From: Neonectria sp. B-13
Taxonomy: Eukaryota; Ascomycota; Sordariomycetes; Hypocreales; Nectriaceae
Assembly (NCBI GenBank): GCA_002682825.1
Contig: NOKP01000015.1
Location: 248,001 to 312,000 of the forward strand
DNA length: 64,000 nucleotides
Reading direction: 5' to 3'
Positions 22,558-33,184 of the stretch are shown one piece after another; position 1 is the stretch's first letter, and the number at the start of each line of letters is the position of its first letter. The notes below the pieces were generated by a model. The model saw only the letters and a list, made by a program, of their open reading frames with translations. It was not told the DNA's origin and did no database searches. The position numbers and the translations under genes were made by a program.

Positions 22558-23929
22558 TCACATTGTCATTAGACAAGCTAGTAAAGCAAATACTCCTGGG
22601 TACCCAAATGAATGGGTGCTCGCAGCGGCGGTCGAGACAGTTGGAACTGTCGTAGCTGTTGAACTCGGCGTGTTGTCGCTGGACGTGCTGTTCGGCTGGT
22701 CGGATTCGTCGACTTGAATGACGGAATCAAGACTGAGACGTGTGAGTATTGCGGTGATAGAGTCAAGGGGAGAAAGGAATGTTCTCTTTTCTAGGGAGGA
22801 ACTAACATATGAATGAGGCCATTATTAGTCAAAACATTCGCCTCAATGACCTTGGCATTGTTGAAGTATATATCGTTGTTTTTGATACTGACACGGACAG
22901 TCATGTTGTTAAAGGTCTCTACAACCATTCCATCGTGGAGGTAGTTTGTGTATGTGACTTCTTTCAAGGTGTGGGTTCTTGGGCATCATCAGTTAGTGTG
23001 TTGCGATTCTAGAACGTAGTATACTTGGAGAGGATCCTCAGAGACTTACAGTAAGGCGTCTGTGAGATCGCTCTCAGAAAGTGTGGTCTGCGGATTCCCT
23101 GCTTTCTCAAAGGCCTCGGTCGACGGCGCAAGACATGTTACGTTGAAGGACGTATCGAGGATGGGCCACATCTTAGTCCTCTTCAGCGCCGTGTCGAGTG
23201 CAGAGAGTCTTTTATCGCTGACGGCCCTAGCAGTTGTGGAGCAGTTCCTTGGTGGTGCAAGAACACTACCGAGATATTAATATGGCTCCTAGATCTCGAG
23301 GTTGGTGGCTGCGCTTGAGCTTACCTGTCAACAATTTGAAAGGAGTTGGCGTCCTTGAGCCCCCAGGAGCCATCGACGGCAGTCATCTCTGCATTCTCAG
23401 CGAGTCCCGCTCTCAAATCCACTGTAGGCCCAGCAGATTGCCTCTTCGCCTTGCTTGAACCGCTGGTCTGCGCCGAGGCAAACAGAACCTGCCCTTCAGC
23501 TCCAGCTCCGAACTGCTGTTGGATCTCGGGACCAGCACTTCGATTGTTGAACCGTTCCTCTTGCAACAAGGTCGGCACGGTCATGCCCCTGGGGCCCTCG
23601 AAATCCGATGCTTTCAGGGAGGCGGCCATTACATGGTACTGGATGAAGGTTTGGAGATCTTCATCGCTGAGCTCAGTGAGTTTTGAGACTCCGGATGACG
23701 AGAGGTATTTGGTGATGGCGTCGTCGGTGGGGATTAGGACGGTGATGTTTGTGGACTTCTTGGACAGGGCGGTATTAACACCATCGGGTGACGCAACAAG
23801 CAGTGACCGAAAGAGGGACAGTTCAGAATACTGGCTTATAGCGCTTGCTAGCTCTTCTGGGGCAGCTTGGGCGTCCGCCAATACGAATAGAGCCAGGCTC
23901 ACCAGTGTGCTAGACAGGGAGAGACGCAT
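22558..23929 (-). CDS. Fasciclin (FAS1) domain protein, secreted, probably GPI-anchored
   Basis: Extracellular adhesion-type protein. ATG at 23929 gives the signal peptide MRLSLSSTLVSLALFVLADA. The first FAS1 domain shows ITVLIPTDDAITKYL (the H1-box-like strand) and LQTFIQYHVMAASL (H2-like). A second domain follows in later exons: NVTCLAPSTEAFENAG, TLKEVTYTNYLHDGMVVET and VLTNNGLIHML. The C-terminus is Ser/Thr-rich and then hydrophobic (GYPGVFALLACLMTM), ending at a TGA at 22558-22560, typical of a GPI-attachment signal. Introns lie at about 23278-23325, 22970-23050 and 22770-22810. Fungal FAS1 proteins sit in the wall or membrane and affect adhesion or autophagy-like processes; the specific role is not known. 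Confidence 0.85.
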
Positions 23930-25087
23930 CGTGAGTTTGGACAATTCCTGAGCGTGTTGCGAGAAGACAGAGGGTTTGAATGCCTCTACTAACCAGTCTC
24001 ACAATGGATGGAACGCCGGGGAAACAGTACATTTATGAGCCTCCCAGGGGTCACGGTTACGGAACTAGCCAACGCCACTGTGAGGCCGGCGCAGGCTCGA
24101 CCCGGTCTCGAAGAGACTCTCAACTTTGTACGGACAAATAGCAGCTGTTCAGGTCAGCCGCAATTGAGCGTGTCAGCGGGGTCCCCGCAGTGATGACAGG
24201 GTGACGAGATTAGCCCGGGCCGAAGGAGGCTCAGATCGACGGAAATGAACTTTGGCCGAAAGGTGGCGTCCAGCTGAAATTCGGGCAACAATACCACGGG
24301 AAGCCTCGTTGGCTGGGCCCATTCGGGAGCAACAGAAACTTCCCGAGCCCGTTTTCAATTGCCAATGTCCAAGCCTCTAAAACCGCAAACGGACCCTCCC
24401 TCAGGGGCGCAAGCTCCCTTGCAAGTGCGTCTAAATTCTTACCTGCGTCAGCCACAAGTACTGGTACGCCACGGACGAGGCCTCTTACAAAGTGTCACCG
24501 CGCCTTGAAGGAAACTCCTCGAGCGCTCGCTGCTGATGACAGCAAATGCTGCATAGCCCACACTGAGCTCACTGATGTATGCACATTTCCAAATGAAGAC
24601 TACCCGAGACAAGACGGGGAAGATGGAAGCTTAGAAGGCTGGCGTGGTGATGCAGGAGCGCTAATTTTGGAGTCTGTCAGCTTAGTAAGGCCATTGTCGT
24701 GGTAGCCCTGTTAGGACAATTTGCCCTCTCAACATCTACTAAGCTTGGGTACAAAGCAAATATCGAAGCTGATATTTCTGATACATATATCAAGGGACAT
24801 TCTCAGCGTATTCTTACTCATATAGCAACATCGCAAACCTTTGCTTACTACTCTTCTCTCGGGGTGCTATTGCGCTAAAAAGCAAGAGGCATCGACCATA
24901 GTCTTCGTTCGTCCGGCGTTGCAATTTAATAGCTACTGTGGCCAGAGACATTTATACGTAACAGTACGCCCCTGTTCGGGAGCATATAACCTGCCCAGAG
25001 TGCACGATTGGAGAGATGGGTATTCGTGAACTTCATAAGTATAACTAGCCATCTGCTCCTGCCGAAATACGCGAGTATTGGTTTAAC
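23930..25087. other. Intergenic, no gene seen
   Basis: About 1.15 kb. A 74-codon minus-strand frame (24231-24455) has protein-like composition but no family I recognise, no splice context and no signal; not called. Confidence 0.4.
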
Positions 25088-25933
25088 TTATGGGGTCCCA
25101 TTTAAGGGGTGCCAATCCTCCATGACGGGGCCGTCTCCACAGAGCAAATTGTAAGCCCAGCCCAACGCAGTGATTCCCAAAAGTCCAACTCCCCGGTAAG
25201 TCGATCCATAGCTCACCAAGGGTCGTCGCCAATTGCGATCTATGAACTTGATCGTTTTCTCTTCGAATGTGCGATAGTCGTCGTTCGGGTCCCCAGGGAA
25301 CTCGAGATGCGCAAGCATTAAGATGGTAGCTTCGTCCAAGACGAGACAGTACCTGTAGCAGGGAGGAGAGGGTAACCGATCGTCGTCGTCATCGGTAAGC
25401 TGTATGGCCCGGACCTGGGCGCGCAATTCTTCTCTGATGCGATCATCCGATGCATCTTGTAGAGCCTCTTTATCTTGTATCACATCCAACTTGAAGCGCT
25501 TGACGGACTCTTCCGCAAACACCCTAGATGTTTGACGGTCGCACCTGCGTTCCGTGACCTTGACTAAGTTCTGTAGGGCTTGTGGAAGCTTCTCCTGCGA
25601 AACATTGGAATAGGAAACGACGAAGACGTAGAATCCCCATGTGACAACCCGTTCCGAGTACCCATCTTCGCGATAGATCACGTTCGCACTTTCCGTGACA
25701 TCTCTTAGCAAGTGGAAGATCTGATCCAGGTAACGGTTAAACCCTCCTGCTGATTCCGCGTCTGCTTCCAAGTCTTCGAGAGATTTCACAGTGGTAAGAA
25801 TATCTGCTGCGGCGCCTGACCCGTATGACTGGACAGGAAATGCTCGGGTCCGAGGCACTAGTTGAAATGCAAGTGTTGGATCCGTTGGAGTAACGGGACG
25901 CTCATCGTTGAAGCGGCCGCCACGGGTTGTCAT
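25088..25933 (-). CDS. Conserved fungal hypothetical protein
   Basis: A single open exon. I prefer the start at 25933 (MTTRGGRFNDERPVTPTDPT), about 281 residues, because the longer form from the ATG at 26119 adds a low-complexity, leader-like stretch. The protein has a globular, helical middle (LEDLEADAESAGGFNRYLDQ), an acidic Asp run (about 25380-25400, TDDDDDRL), and a C-terminal region with Trp/Arg followed by a short hydrophobic stretch (GVGLLGITALGWAYNLLCG) that could be a membrane segment. I do not recognise a domain. Uninterrupted length and balanced composition support coding. Confidence 0.6.
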   Translation of the reverse strand: MTTRGGRFNDERPVTPTDPTLAFQLVPRTRAFPVQSYGSGAAADILTTVKSLEDLEADAESAGGFNRYLDQIFHLLRDVTESANVIYREDGYSERVVTWGFYVFVVSYSNVSQEKLPQALQNLVKVTERRCDRQTSRVFAEESVKRFKLDVIQDKEALQDASDDRIREELRAQVRAIQLTDDDDDRLPSPPCYRYCLVLDEATILMLAHLEFPGDPNDDYRTFEEKTIKFIDRNWRRPLVSYGSTYRGVGLLGITALGWAYNLLCGDGPVMEDWHPLNGTP

Positions 25934-26632
25934 GCTGTGTGGAGGATAGAGAGCGAATATATGAGACTGAGAGGGGTGTTCAGAATAACGGCTGATTGGA
26001 AGATTGGTGTGAGAATTGAAAACAACAACATCACTGACGCTGCGCCTTTTATTGACTCCATCGTGCCACTTGTTGGTTGGGACTTGGAACGGAGCTTTGA
26101 TAAACCCGGATCCCGTCATACCCCTTATTTGTAAGGCATTAAGTTCTCGTTGGATCAGTTACACATTAATTGATTACAGGGATGGTCAAACTGTAATAGC
26201 CCATATCGAGAAAACCAACTCATTGCCTGCTACCCCTAAATTGGATTTTAACGACCACAGGCTCCTCTAGCGTGGTTGATTGAGGCAAAATGATGAACAA
26301 TAGACTTGGAAATCATCCCACGGAAAAAATGTTTTAATCTTGAGCAACTTCACAATATAAGGCCTGCTTATTCGTAAGACGTATTTCAAAGTAGACAACT
26401 AAGAGAGTGTCTATTTCACAACCTACGTAGGTTAACCTGGTTAGTCTAGATCAGCTGGATTAATCGTAATCAAGTCAAGCTGGTCTTCCAAATCGTCCAG
26501 TGACTGTAACACTTTCTCAGCTAAGTCTCCCGCTGTTCCCCTTTGAGCTTCCCAGAAGGTTCTCATTTCGGATATACTTAGCGTTGCGAATGCAAACCCA
26601 GATGTGGCCATCGTTTCAATATGGTTTCTGAT
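25934..26632. other. Intergenic
   Basis: AT-rich 0.7 kb between two minus-strand genes. Contains the promoter of the hypothetical gene and the 3' flank of the chitinase. No gene seen. Confidence 0.5.
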
Positions 26633-29600
26633 CTACTTGTCCCAATAGTCAACAATCGCAGTCGTTGTTTCGTCTTGGGCGATCCAGGCATCGTCAGCAA
26701 GCTTTAGTTCGTCTCGGACTTGGTTTGAAATGGTTGTCCAGATGTCATGAACATCGGGATCGTTCATGTACGAAAACACGTTGATAACGGTTCGGATATT
26801 CATCAAGCCAAGCGCGTACTGGGCGGCCGACTCGTTGATAGTCTTTCGTTTATCTGGGTCGACTACATTAAATCGCTTCCACAACTGTGTTATCAATTCA
26901 TCAGTACGCAAGTCGGACCCTACTGGAACTGGCAAGAGGGAATCGGACATATGACTCACCCGTGACTTGAATGCATTAATTCCCCTTTCGAGTAACACAA
27001 AATGTGTCCAGTTCTCATCGCAGCCTAGGACCTGCATGATTCGCATCACTGGTATCTTGAGAATCGTATCACCCCCAGGCGTTTTTGGGGGGTCAGACAG
27101 CATGTTCCCTTTTAGTTGAAGCATGAACTCGCAGTATATCTGCGGCAACCCGGAGGCGGATTCATCAGGCAACTTGTTATGTCTAACATCGAGGAAAAAG
27201 AGGCCCATCGTCTGTTGCTCAATGAGATGCTCAGCTAGCCGGTTGTCAGATAATGAACGAAGTGATGAGAATCGAGACGAAGGAGAACACTTACTATCGT
27301 AGAATCGCCCGTTAGGCATTGAATGCCCACTAATAGACCCGTCCGTACATTCTTTCACATCTGTAGCATCATACGCTGTGTCGTAACGAGGGTCATCGAT
27401 TTCCCAGTCACTCACGGCGGGGTATGCTATAGAGTAGTATGGGATTGTGCTTTCCTCTTTGGTAGCCTTGCCCAAGCACTTCCCACGTTTGTACTCCACG
27501 ATGCCGCCGGTGAATCCAGTCGGATCGCGTTTTTCTAGACCAGAAACTAAGGCGTCGGATGTGATGTTGATCTCGTGCTTGTGTGAGTGGGCACCGTGTC
27601 GATGATGATGCTTGAGATGACGACTGTGATTTCTCTGGATATGTACCAAGTCTGCTTCTTCACGTTTTGAGGCGGTGTGATCAGCTCGCTGGTCGGACGA
27701 CGGACCAGGGCAGGCGACGACTTTGGCTTTGCACACGTCCGCGTTGCAGGCAAATCCACCTTTTTTCCCCGGACACGTAAGAATATCCGAGTCGAAGATG
27801 GTGTATGGCGTGACACGAGTTTCAAATTTCGGGAATTTGCCGTTCTCCCCTGGGCTTTGTGAATGAAGCTTGGTTTGTCCCGGTTGGCTGCCGATGGCTT
27901 CACCACTTGTCAGATCTGGCTTCCAACTGTCGATCCCGCTACTAGTATAGCTGGTCAAGGAGTAGCGAGATGAGTCCATCAGCTGACTGACTCCAGCGAT
28001 GTTCCAGAGTAGCTTGCTGACAGCCCAGATCTGCACCGTGTAGTCGACTAGGGCGCTCGAAGTTGCGCGAGTTTGAAGATCACCGCTTTCACGTTTCTTC
28101 AGATCGCCGACATCGTTGTCGACCTTGATGTCCATTCTGAAATTCGGAATGAGAGATAGTTGGACCTCTCCGTCGCCGGTGTTCAAGTGGCCGTCGAACT
28201 GGTCGGAAACGGAGTGAGCCTTGACACCACCACGTGTATCGCCAGTGGTAGACGGGAACACTTTGCGGATCTACCCTCTGTTCTGTGCTGGATCTGTTGT
28301 GGATCGGAGATGGGCCGTGAACTCGCTGAATTGTCTTAGCATGGAAACAGATGGCTTCGGGAGTTGGGTAATTTCACTAACCCACTGAAGGAAGCATTAT
28401 CGCCTCTGATGCCGATCTGGATGTCGAAACTGGGTTTGAATGACACAATCCCAGGATGCGAAAACACAATGTCGGAATTTGAAAGGATATGCGCCGGTTC
28501 TGTTTTGTACTCTGTGTCAAGGCCGGCGTTTCCAGCTACCTTGACTGTTGCATCTAAATCGTACTTGAAATCGATGAATCCATATGCCTGGTCGATGATG
28601 AAAGGCTTCAATCTTCCGATCATTGTGAATCCAAATTTTGCTTTGGCTTCGCAAGAGCCGTCCGAGTCAACCTGAACATAAGACTCGTCTTTGCATTTGA
28701 GCTTCTCGTTGATGATGACTTCCTTGGCGGGTTCGGTGAAGGCTGTGTGGTATTCGGCCTCGCCAAAATTTTCAAATACTACACAAGGTTAGTATACGTA
28801 TATCACGTTTATTGTTTTGCACTTACTGTTGCTCCAATCCAGGCTATCTGATGAAAAAAATCGCTTGTCGAGCAGATCCCGCTGAGACAGCTCACGAGGA
28901 TGAAGGCTTCTCTTCCGCTTCATGCCCTGCGAATCCACGACTTTGTCCCAGTATCCTGGAATGTTCCTGTCGAACGTATTAATGGGGCTGTGGCCAGGAA
29001 GGTTGGTGAAGGGACTTACGAGTAGTCAATGCGTAAGTACACTTCCTCATCAGTGCGCTTCACAAGTGCAAATTCGTATGAGAACTCCAAGTCCATGACG
29101 GATCTCGTCATCGGCTTCCTTTTGGCGAGATGTTCTGGAAGAGATTGGTCTTGTGAGGTGTCCAAAGAGTGCACAACAACGTATGAGCCTGGCCCGCAAT
29201 GATCAGGCATTCGCACCACTGTTCCTTCGGTCCCTCCTTCTAAAACATCATCGCAATTGCTCTCCTCTCCGTCGTTAGTACAGAAGATTCGAGTCGTTTG
29301 GCGATCAGACGTAACAATAGAAGGGCAGTCCACAAACTCGATATGAGAATCATCTCGCTTCGAAAATGAAGAAACGACGTCCTTTGGACCGGCAACTAGA
29401 ACAAAGCCGAAAGCGCCAACATTAGGATCGGAAGTTGGGTTATTGGATTGCGAAGCAGACGAGTCATCTCCGTAGCCGCCCAGAAGCTGCAGATCCCATG
29501 TAACTGGATCGGTAACAGGTGGCACCTTGGGGAAGAGGTATTCGAGGGACACGGGGGTGAAAGGCTCGACTCTATCCGGGGCATCGCAGCAAAGACTTTT

Positions 29601-32382
29601 CTTTCGATTGATGACACTACAGAGCGTCGCAGAATCTCCATTGGGGCTCACAGATAGCTGAACGTCGTTGCTAAACACGAGTCAGCAAATGGTATGCGAC
29701 TACTTGTTGATGGGAGACACTTACTTGGCACAATTGTTTTGATCACAGCCGCCCTTTCCTACCCAGTGGCAATTCTTGAGGTCCTGCTTGCAGCACCAGG
29801 GTCGTTTGTATCCGGACGAGGGGTGCTTCCAACAGGAACCGAAGTTGTATTGCTTGGCCACCTCTGTGGTACCGTCTGGGCAACTTGATCCACAACCACC
29901 AAGACTGCAACCGTCTAGCAGTTCTTTGTATCGATCAGATGTACAGCAGAAGACTTACTCTCCAGTGGGACAGTATCCTGTTGAGTATTAGAGCATGTCA
30001 GATGAAGTTGGTGACGGAAAAACATACTACTGCCATGGCGGTCGAAGAGCAGCGTGAGTTCGCCTGCATGGCATTGGCCGTGGCACGATCTGCCCTCGCC
30101 ACCTGATTATCCCCCTCGCCACTGGCACTCACGAGGAGTTCGGTCTCTGGGACAACAAATGTTCTTATTTTTGTTACCGCCACAGTTCGACGGATAGACT
30201 GCCAAAATTGCCTCATCAAGGGGACATCTCTCACCGCACTTGGTCGAGTAGCAGTTTTGTCCTGATTAAGTGTTAGTGAATAATGTACCATAAGCCGTGG
30301 AGATTGATTCTTACCGTTATCTGAAGACCAACTGGCACTCTTCAATCCCGTGTTACTCTCAGTCTTGTCAATTCCCTTACTCACTTTCTTACCGATAAGG
30401 CCAGACAGTGCGGAGAAGTCCTCGTCATCGAGATCAATTGCCCAGGTCATAAGACCTCCCAGTCCAACGGAATCGGCCCATTTCACCTTCTGTTCAAGGG
30501 TTACTGAATCATCAAATGAGACCCATTGATCCTTATCGAATGTGATGTAGTTGACAGCCGCTTCTTTATCATGGAACTTTTTCACTCCTTTGCGATTCTT
30601 CAGGATTTCTTGGATTTCTAGTGCGGCCATCAGTCAATCATCACTCCGATTGCATTGGCTATGGAGGAGAACACTTACCAAAGTAGCCAAGAATACCACC
30701 TTCGCCAGTGCAGTCTCCTTTGTTTGCAGCGCCCTTGAATAGGCATCCGGGTGTATTACAGGACGGATCAGACAACTGAAAAGAACGTCCGTAAAACCCA
30801 ACTCCAAGGACGACTTTCCCAGGAGGAACTTTGTTACGCCAAAGTAGGTTCACGGCTTGTTTAATCTCCGTCAGGTTAGTGTGGCCTTGGACAATGCTGC
30901 CAATGGGATTATGTTTATCCCAAACCCCTAAGATCCTGTCAGCCCTACAACAAGTGAACTTTGAAAGGAAGGTCGTCTTACCATGCAAGTCATACGACAT
31001 CAAGTTTACCCATGATGCTCCCGCATCAAGCATCCTCGGCACGTCAAACCAGCGAAGATACCAATAGCTAGAGGGGATTGTGAACGTTAATCTGTAGCCG
31101 CCCCTTGGGCTGCGATCGAATGTCGCCTGTAAAGTCTGAATGAGGTCGACGAAGTTCTTCGTATCTTCTTCCTTTTTTCCTCTTCTATCTGTGGCACCGG
31201 GGTACTCCCTGGGCTGGCTTAGCGTGGTTCGTTCGACCCAAAGGTTTGCCTTACCAATCGAGATCAACTCCATCAAAGCCATAACGAGTCATGAATTTGA
31301 CTAGATTATCGGCAAACTTCTTGCATTTATCTGCTGATCTCGAGATTTCGCTGAACATAGGTTGCGTGTCGGTATCGTTGTTCGAAAAGGTCCAGCCGCC
31401 AATCGAAATCCAGACCTCCACAGAAGATGGACCCATCTTCATTGATTTGATTGCCGTCACCTCTTGGAAGAGACTTTCTGGTGTCTTCGAGTCCATTGTC
31501 GTAACTTCGAGAGACTCGGGGTCGATGTACGCAAAGGCAAAGTTGACGTGAGTAACTCCTTCGATGGGGATACTTGAGGGCTGGAACGCATGGCACTTCC
31601 GGCGCGCACTCCTTCATGAATGTCAGTTTTATGCACGCTTGTATGTCGTTATTTGGAACCCCGGATCAATAAATTACTAACCAAGCTTCGTAGTAGGCAA
31701 TGACCTTTTCTCGGACGGGGCGGGAGCTACGTCCCGCAGGCACTGAAGGCTGACCACAGTTGCTTTGGCACTTGCCACTGCAGAAATCCTCGGTTACTCC
31801 ATAAAATCCAAATCTAGAATGATAAGGTGTATTAGCTTGAGGGGGGCAGATGTAGTGACTATCTTTTGGTCAATGGCCACTTACTCGCTGCAACAAACAT
31901 TGAGGGGGCACTTTTCGTGGCCTTCTGCCGCATATTTGCCACATTCGGCCTTGGCCTTGCAATTGGAAATGCAACCCTTGCCACAATACGTGGGACCTTG
32001 AGGATTAGCGAAATGGAAGGTTAGATCAATGGTGTCTAAGAGACATACCATATCCGCAAAATCCGTCTTTGCCACTGTTGATAACACGTTAGTCCTTCCG
32101 CGTAGTCTCCGCGTGAGGGCCACAAGGATTGAGAACGTACCAGCATGCACCATTCGAACATGGCTTTTTCTTGCTGCACGAGTACGAATCAGCTCGTCCG
32201 AACAAGCCTGTGTCTCCTGCTGAATGGCTATCATTAAGGTCAAATGAAATAGCATTGTCTTGTTTGGTAGGTGTACGGTCTGTTGACGGCGAATGTTGAA
32301 GAAACATAAAAGAGAGAAGGGATAGCAGTATGGCCATGGCCATGGACATATGCTGCACCCTAAACCCAGTCAACCACGGCAT
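26633..32382 (-). CDS. Subgroup-C GH18 chitinase with CBM18, killer-toxin-like
   Basis: Large modular chitinase that hydrolyses chitin outside the cell. The first ATG (32382) gives a hydrophobic leader (MAMAILLSLLSFMFLQ). Next come Cys-rich chitin-binding units (CBM18-like: TYCGKGCISNCKAKAECGKY, then DFCSGKCQSNCGQ), then a GH18 barrel with VWISIGGWTFS and the catalytic motif DGVDLDW|EYP, split by an intron near 31206-31254, followed by LTFTIPSSYWYLRWFD, GVGFYGRSFQL and GGLMTWAIDLDD. A long C-terminal half (about 26633-30290) with Cys-rich and beta-rich segments matches the layout of fungal subgroup-C chitinases related to the Kluyveromyces killer-toxin alpha/beta subunit. More than ten short introns. 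An in-frame TAG (28271-28273) interrupts the C-terminal half unless a 138-nt intron with a weak donor is used. The LysM gene is divergent 0.8 kb away, the usual company of these chitinases. Confidence 0.85.
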
Positions 32383-33184
32383 GGCTGGTCTTGGACGCAG
32401 GGTTAAGATTGGGGTTGACAAGCAAAGATTGGAAAGATGTGGAAGGAATGGCTGCGGTACCGATAGATTTGTTGCTAGATTATAACGGCGGTCTTTGTAG
32501 ATTTATTTAAATATGGTATTTCTTCCTCCAAACGGCCTCGGCAATCATATGGACCAGCTCAGGCCATAAAAGATTCCACCTCTGAGTCTCTGGCCATATG
32601 CCAGTTGTTGGTCCTTGTTCGAAACAAAGTAGTGGAACTCTGTCTATACAGTGGAATCAAGAGGTCCACTGCACGTTTCGTATGTTCAGCCCCAGGTCGC
32701 ATAATAATGCCTGAAGGTGGATAGGGAGAAGGGCCGTGCCGAGCCGAGACCTATCCGGAGCGTTGAAAGAGAAAATTGACAACCAACAACCAACAACCAA
32801 CAACCAGCAGGCAACAGCCAACAGCCAACAGCCTGACAATAGATTTAACATGCATACGTGGACCGAGCCTTTTCGGTCCCCTCTTATTCACTCTAAAGTT
32901 ATGGCAACATTTAGATTCAGGGTGTAACAACATTCTTCCCCATGCCTGATGGCGAGACAACGGTGCAGATCTTGCGCCTGGCAAATCTAAGACTCACTCG
33001 CCTAAATTCTTGCCCCAAAGTAAGGGGTACTACGGAGTTTATCGGTGAAGCTGTTTACCCTCCACCGGTATATTTGGATTGACACTCATCTCCAGACGCA
33101 CTATTTAATGCTCCTCGTGCCTTGCGTATGCATTGAGCTATCAACCGACAGACTTCGTCAAACCTACCAACACTCGCCAACAGT
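32383..33184. promoter_or_regulatory. Divergent promoter between chitinase and LysM gene
   Basis: An 802-base region between start codons of oppositely transcribed genes, so probably shared. TATTTAA at 33102-33108 is about 80 bases upstream of the LysM ATG. A CAACAAC-type tandem repeat lies in the middle (32780-32832). No gene seen. Confidence 0.55.
32780..32832. repeat. 7-bp tandem repeat (CAACCAA / CAACAGC type)
   Basis: About four units of CAACCAA followed, after a short break, by about three units of AACAGCC. A minisatellite-like tract in the intergenic region between the chitinase and LysM genes; likely length-variable between strains. Confidence 0.8.

Noticed and set aside
24231..24455. 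Small minus-strand open frame with protein-like composition
   Set aside because: No recognised family, no start context or neighbouring exons; too little to call a gene.
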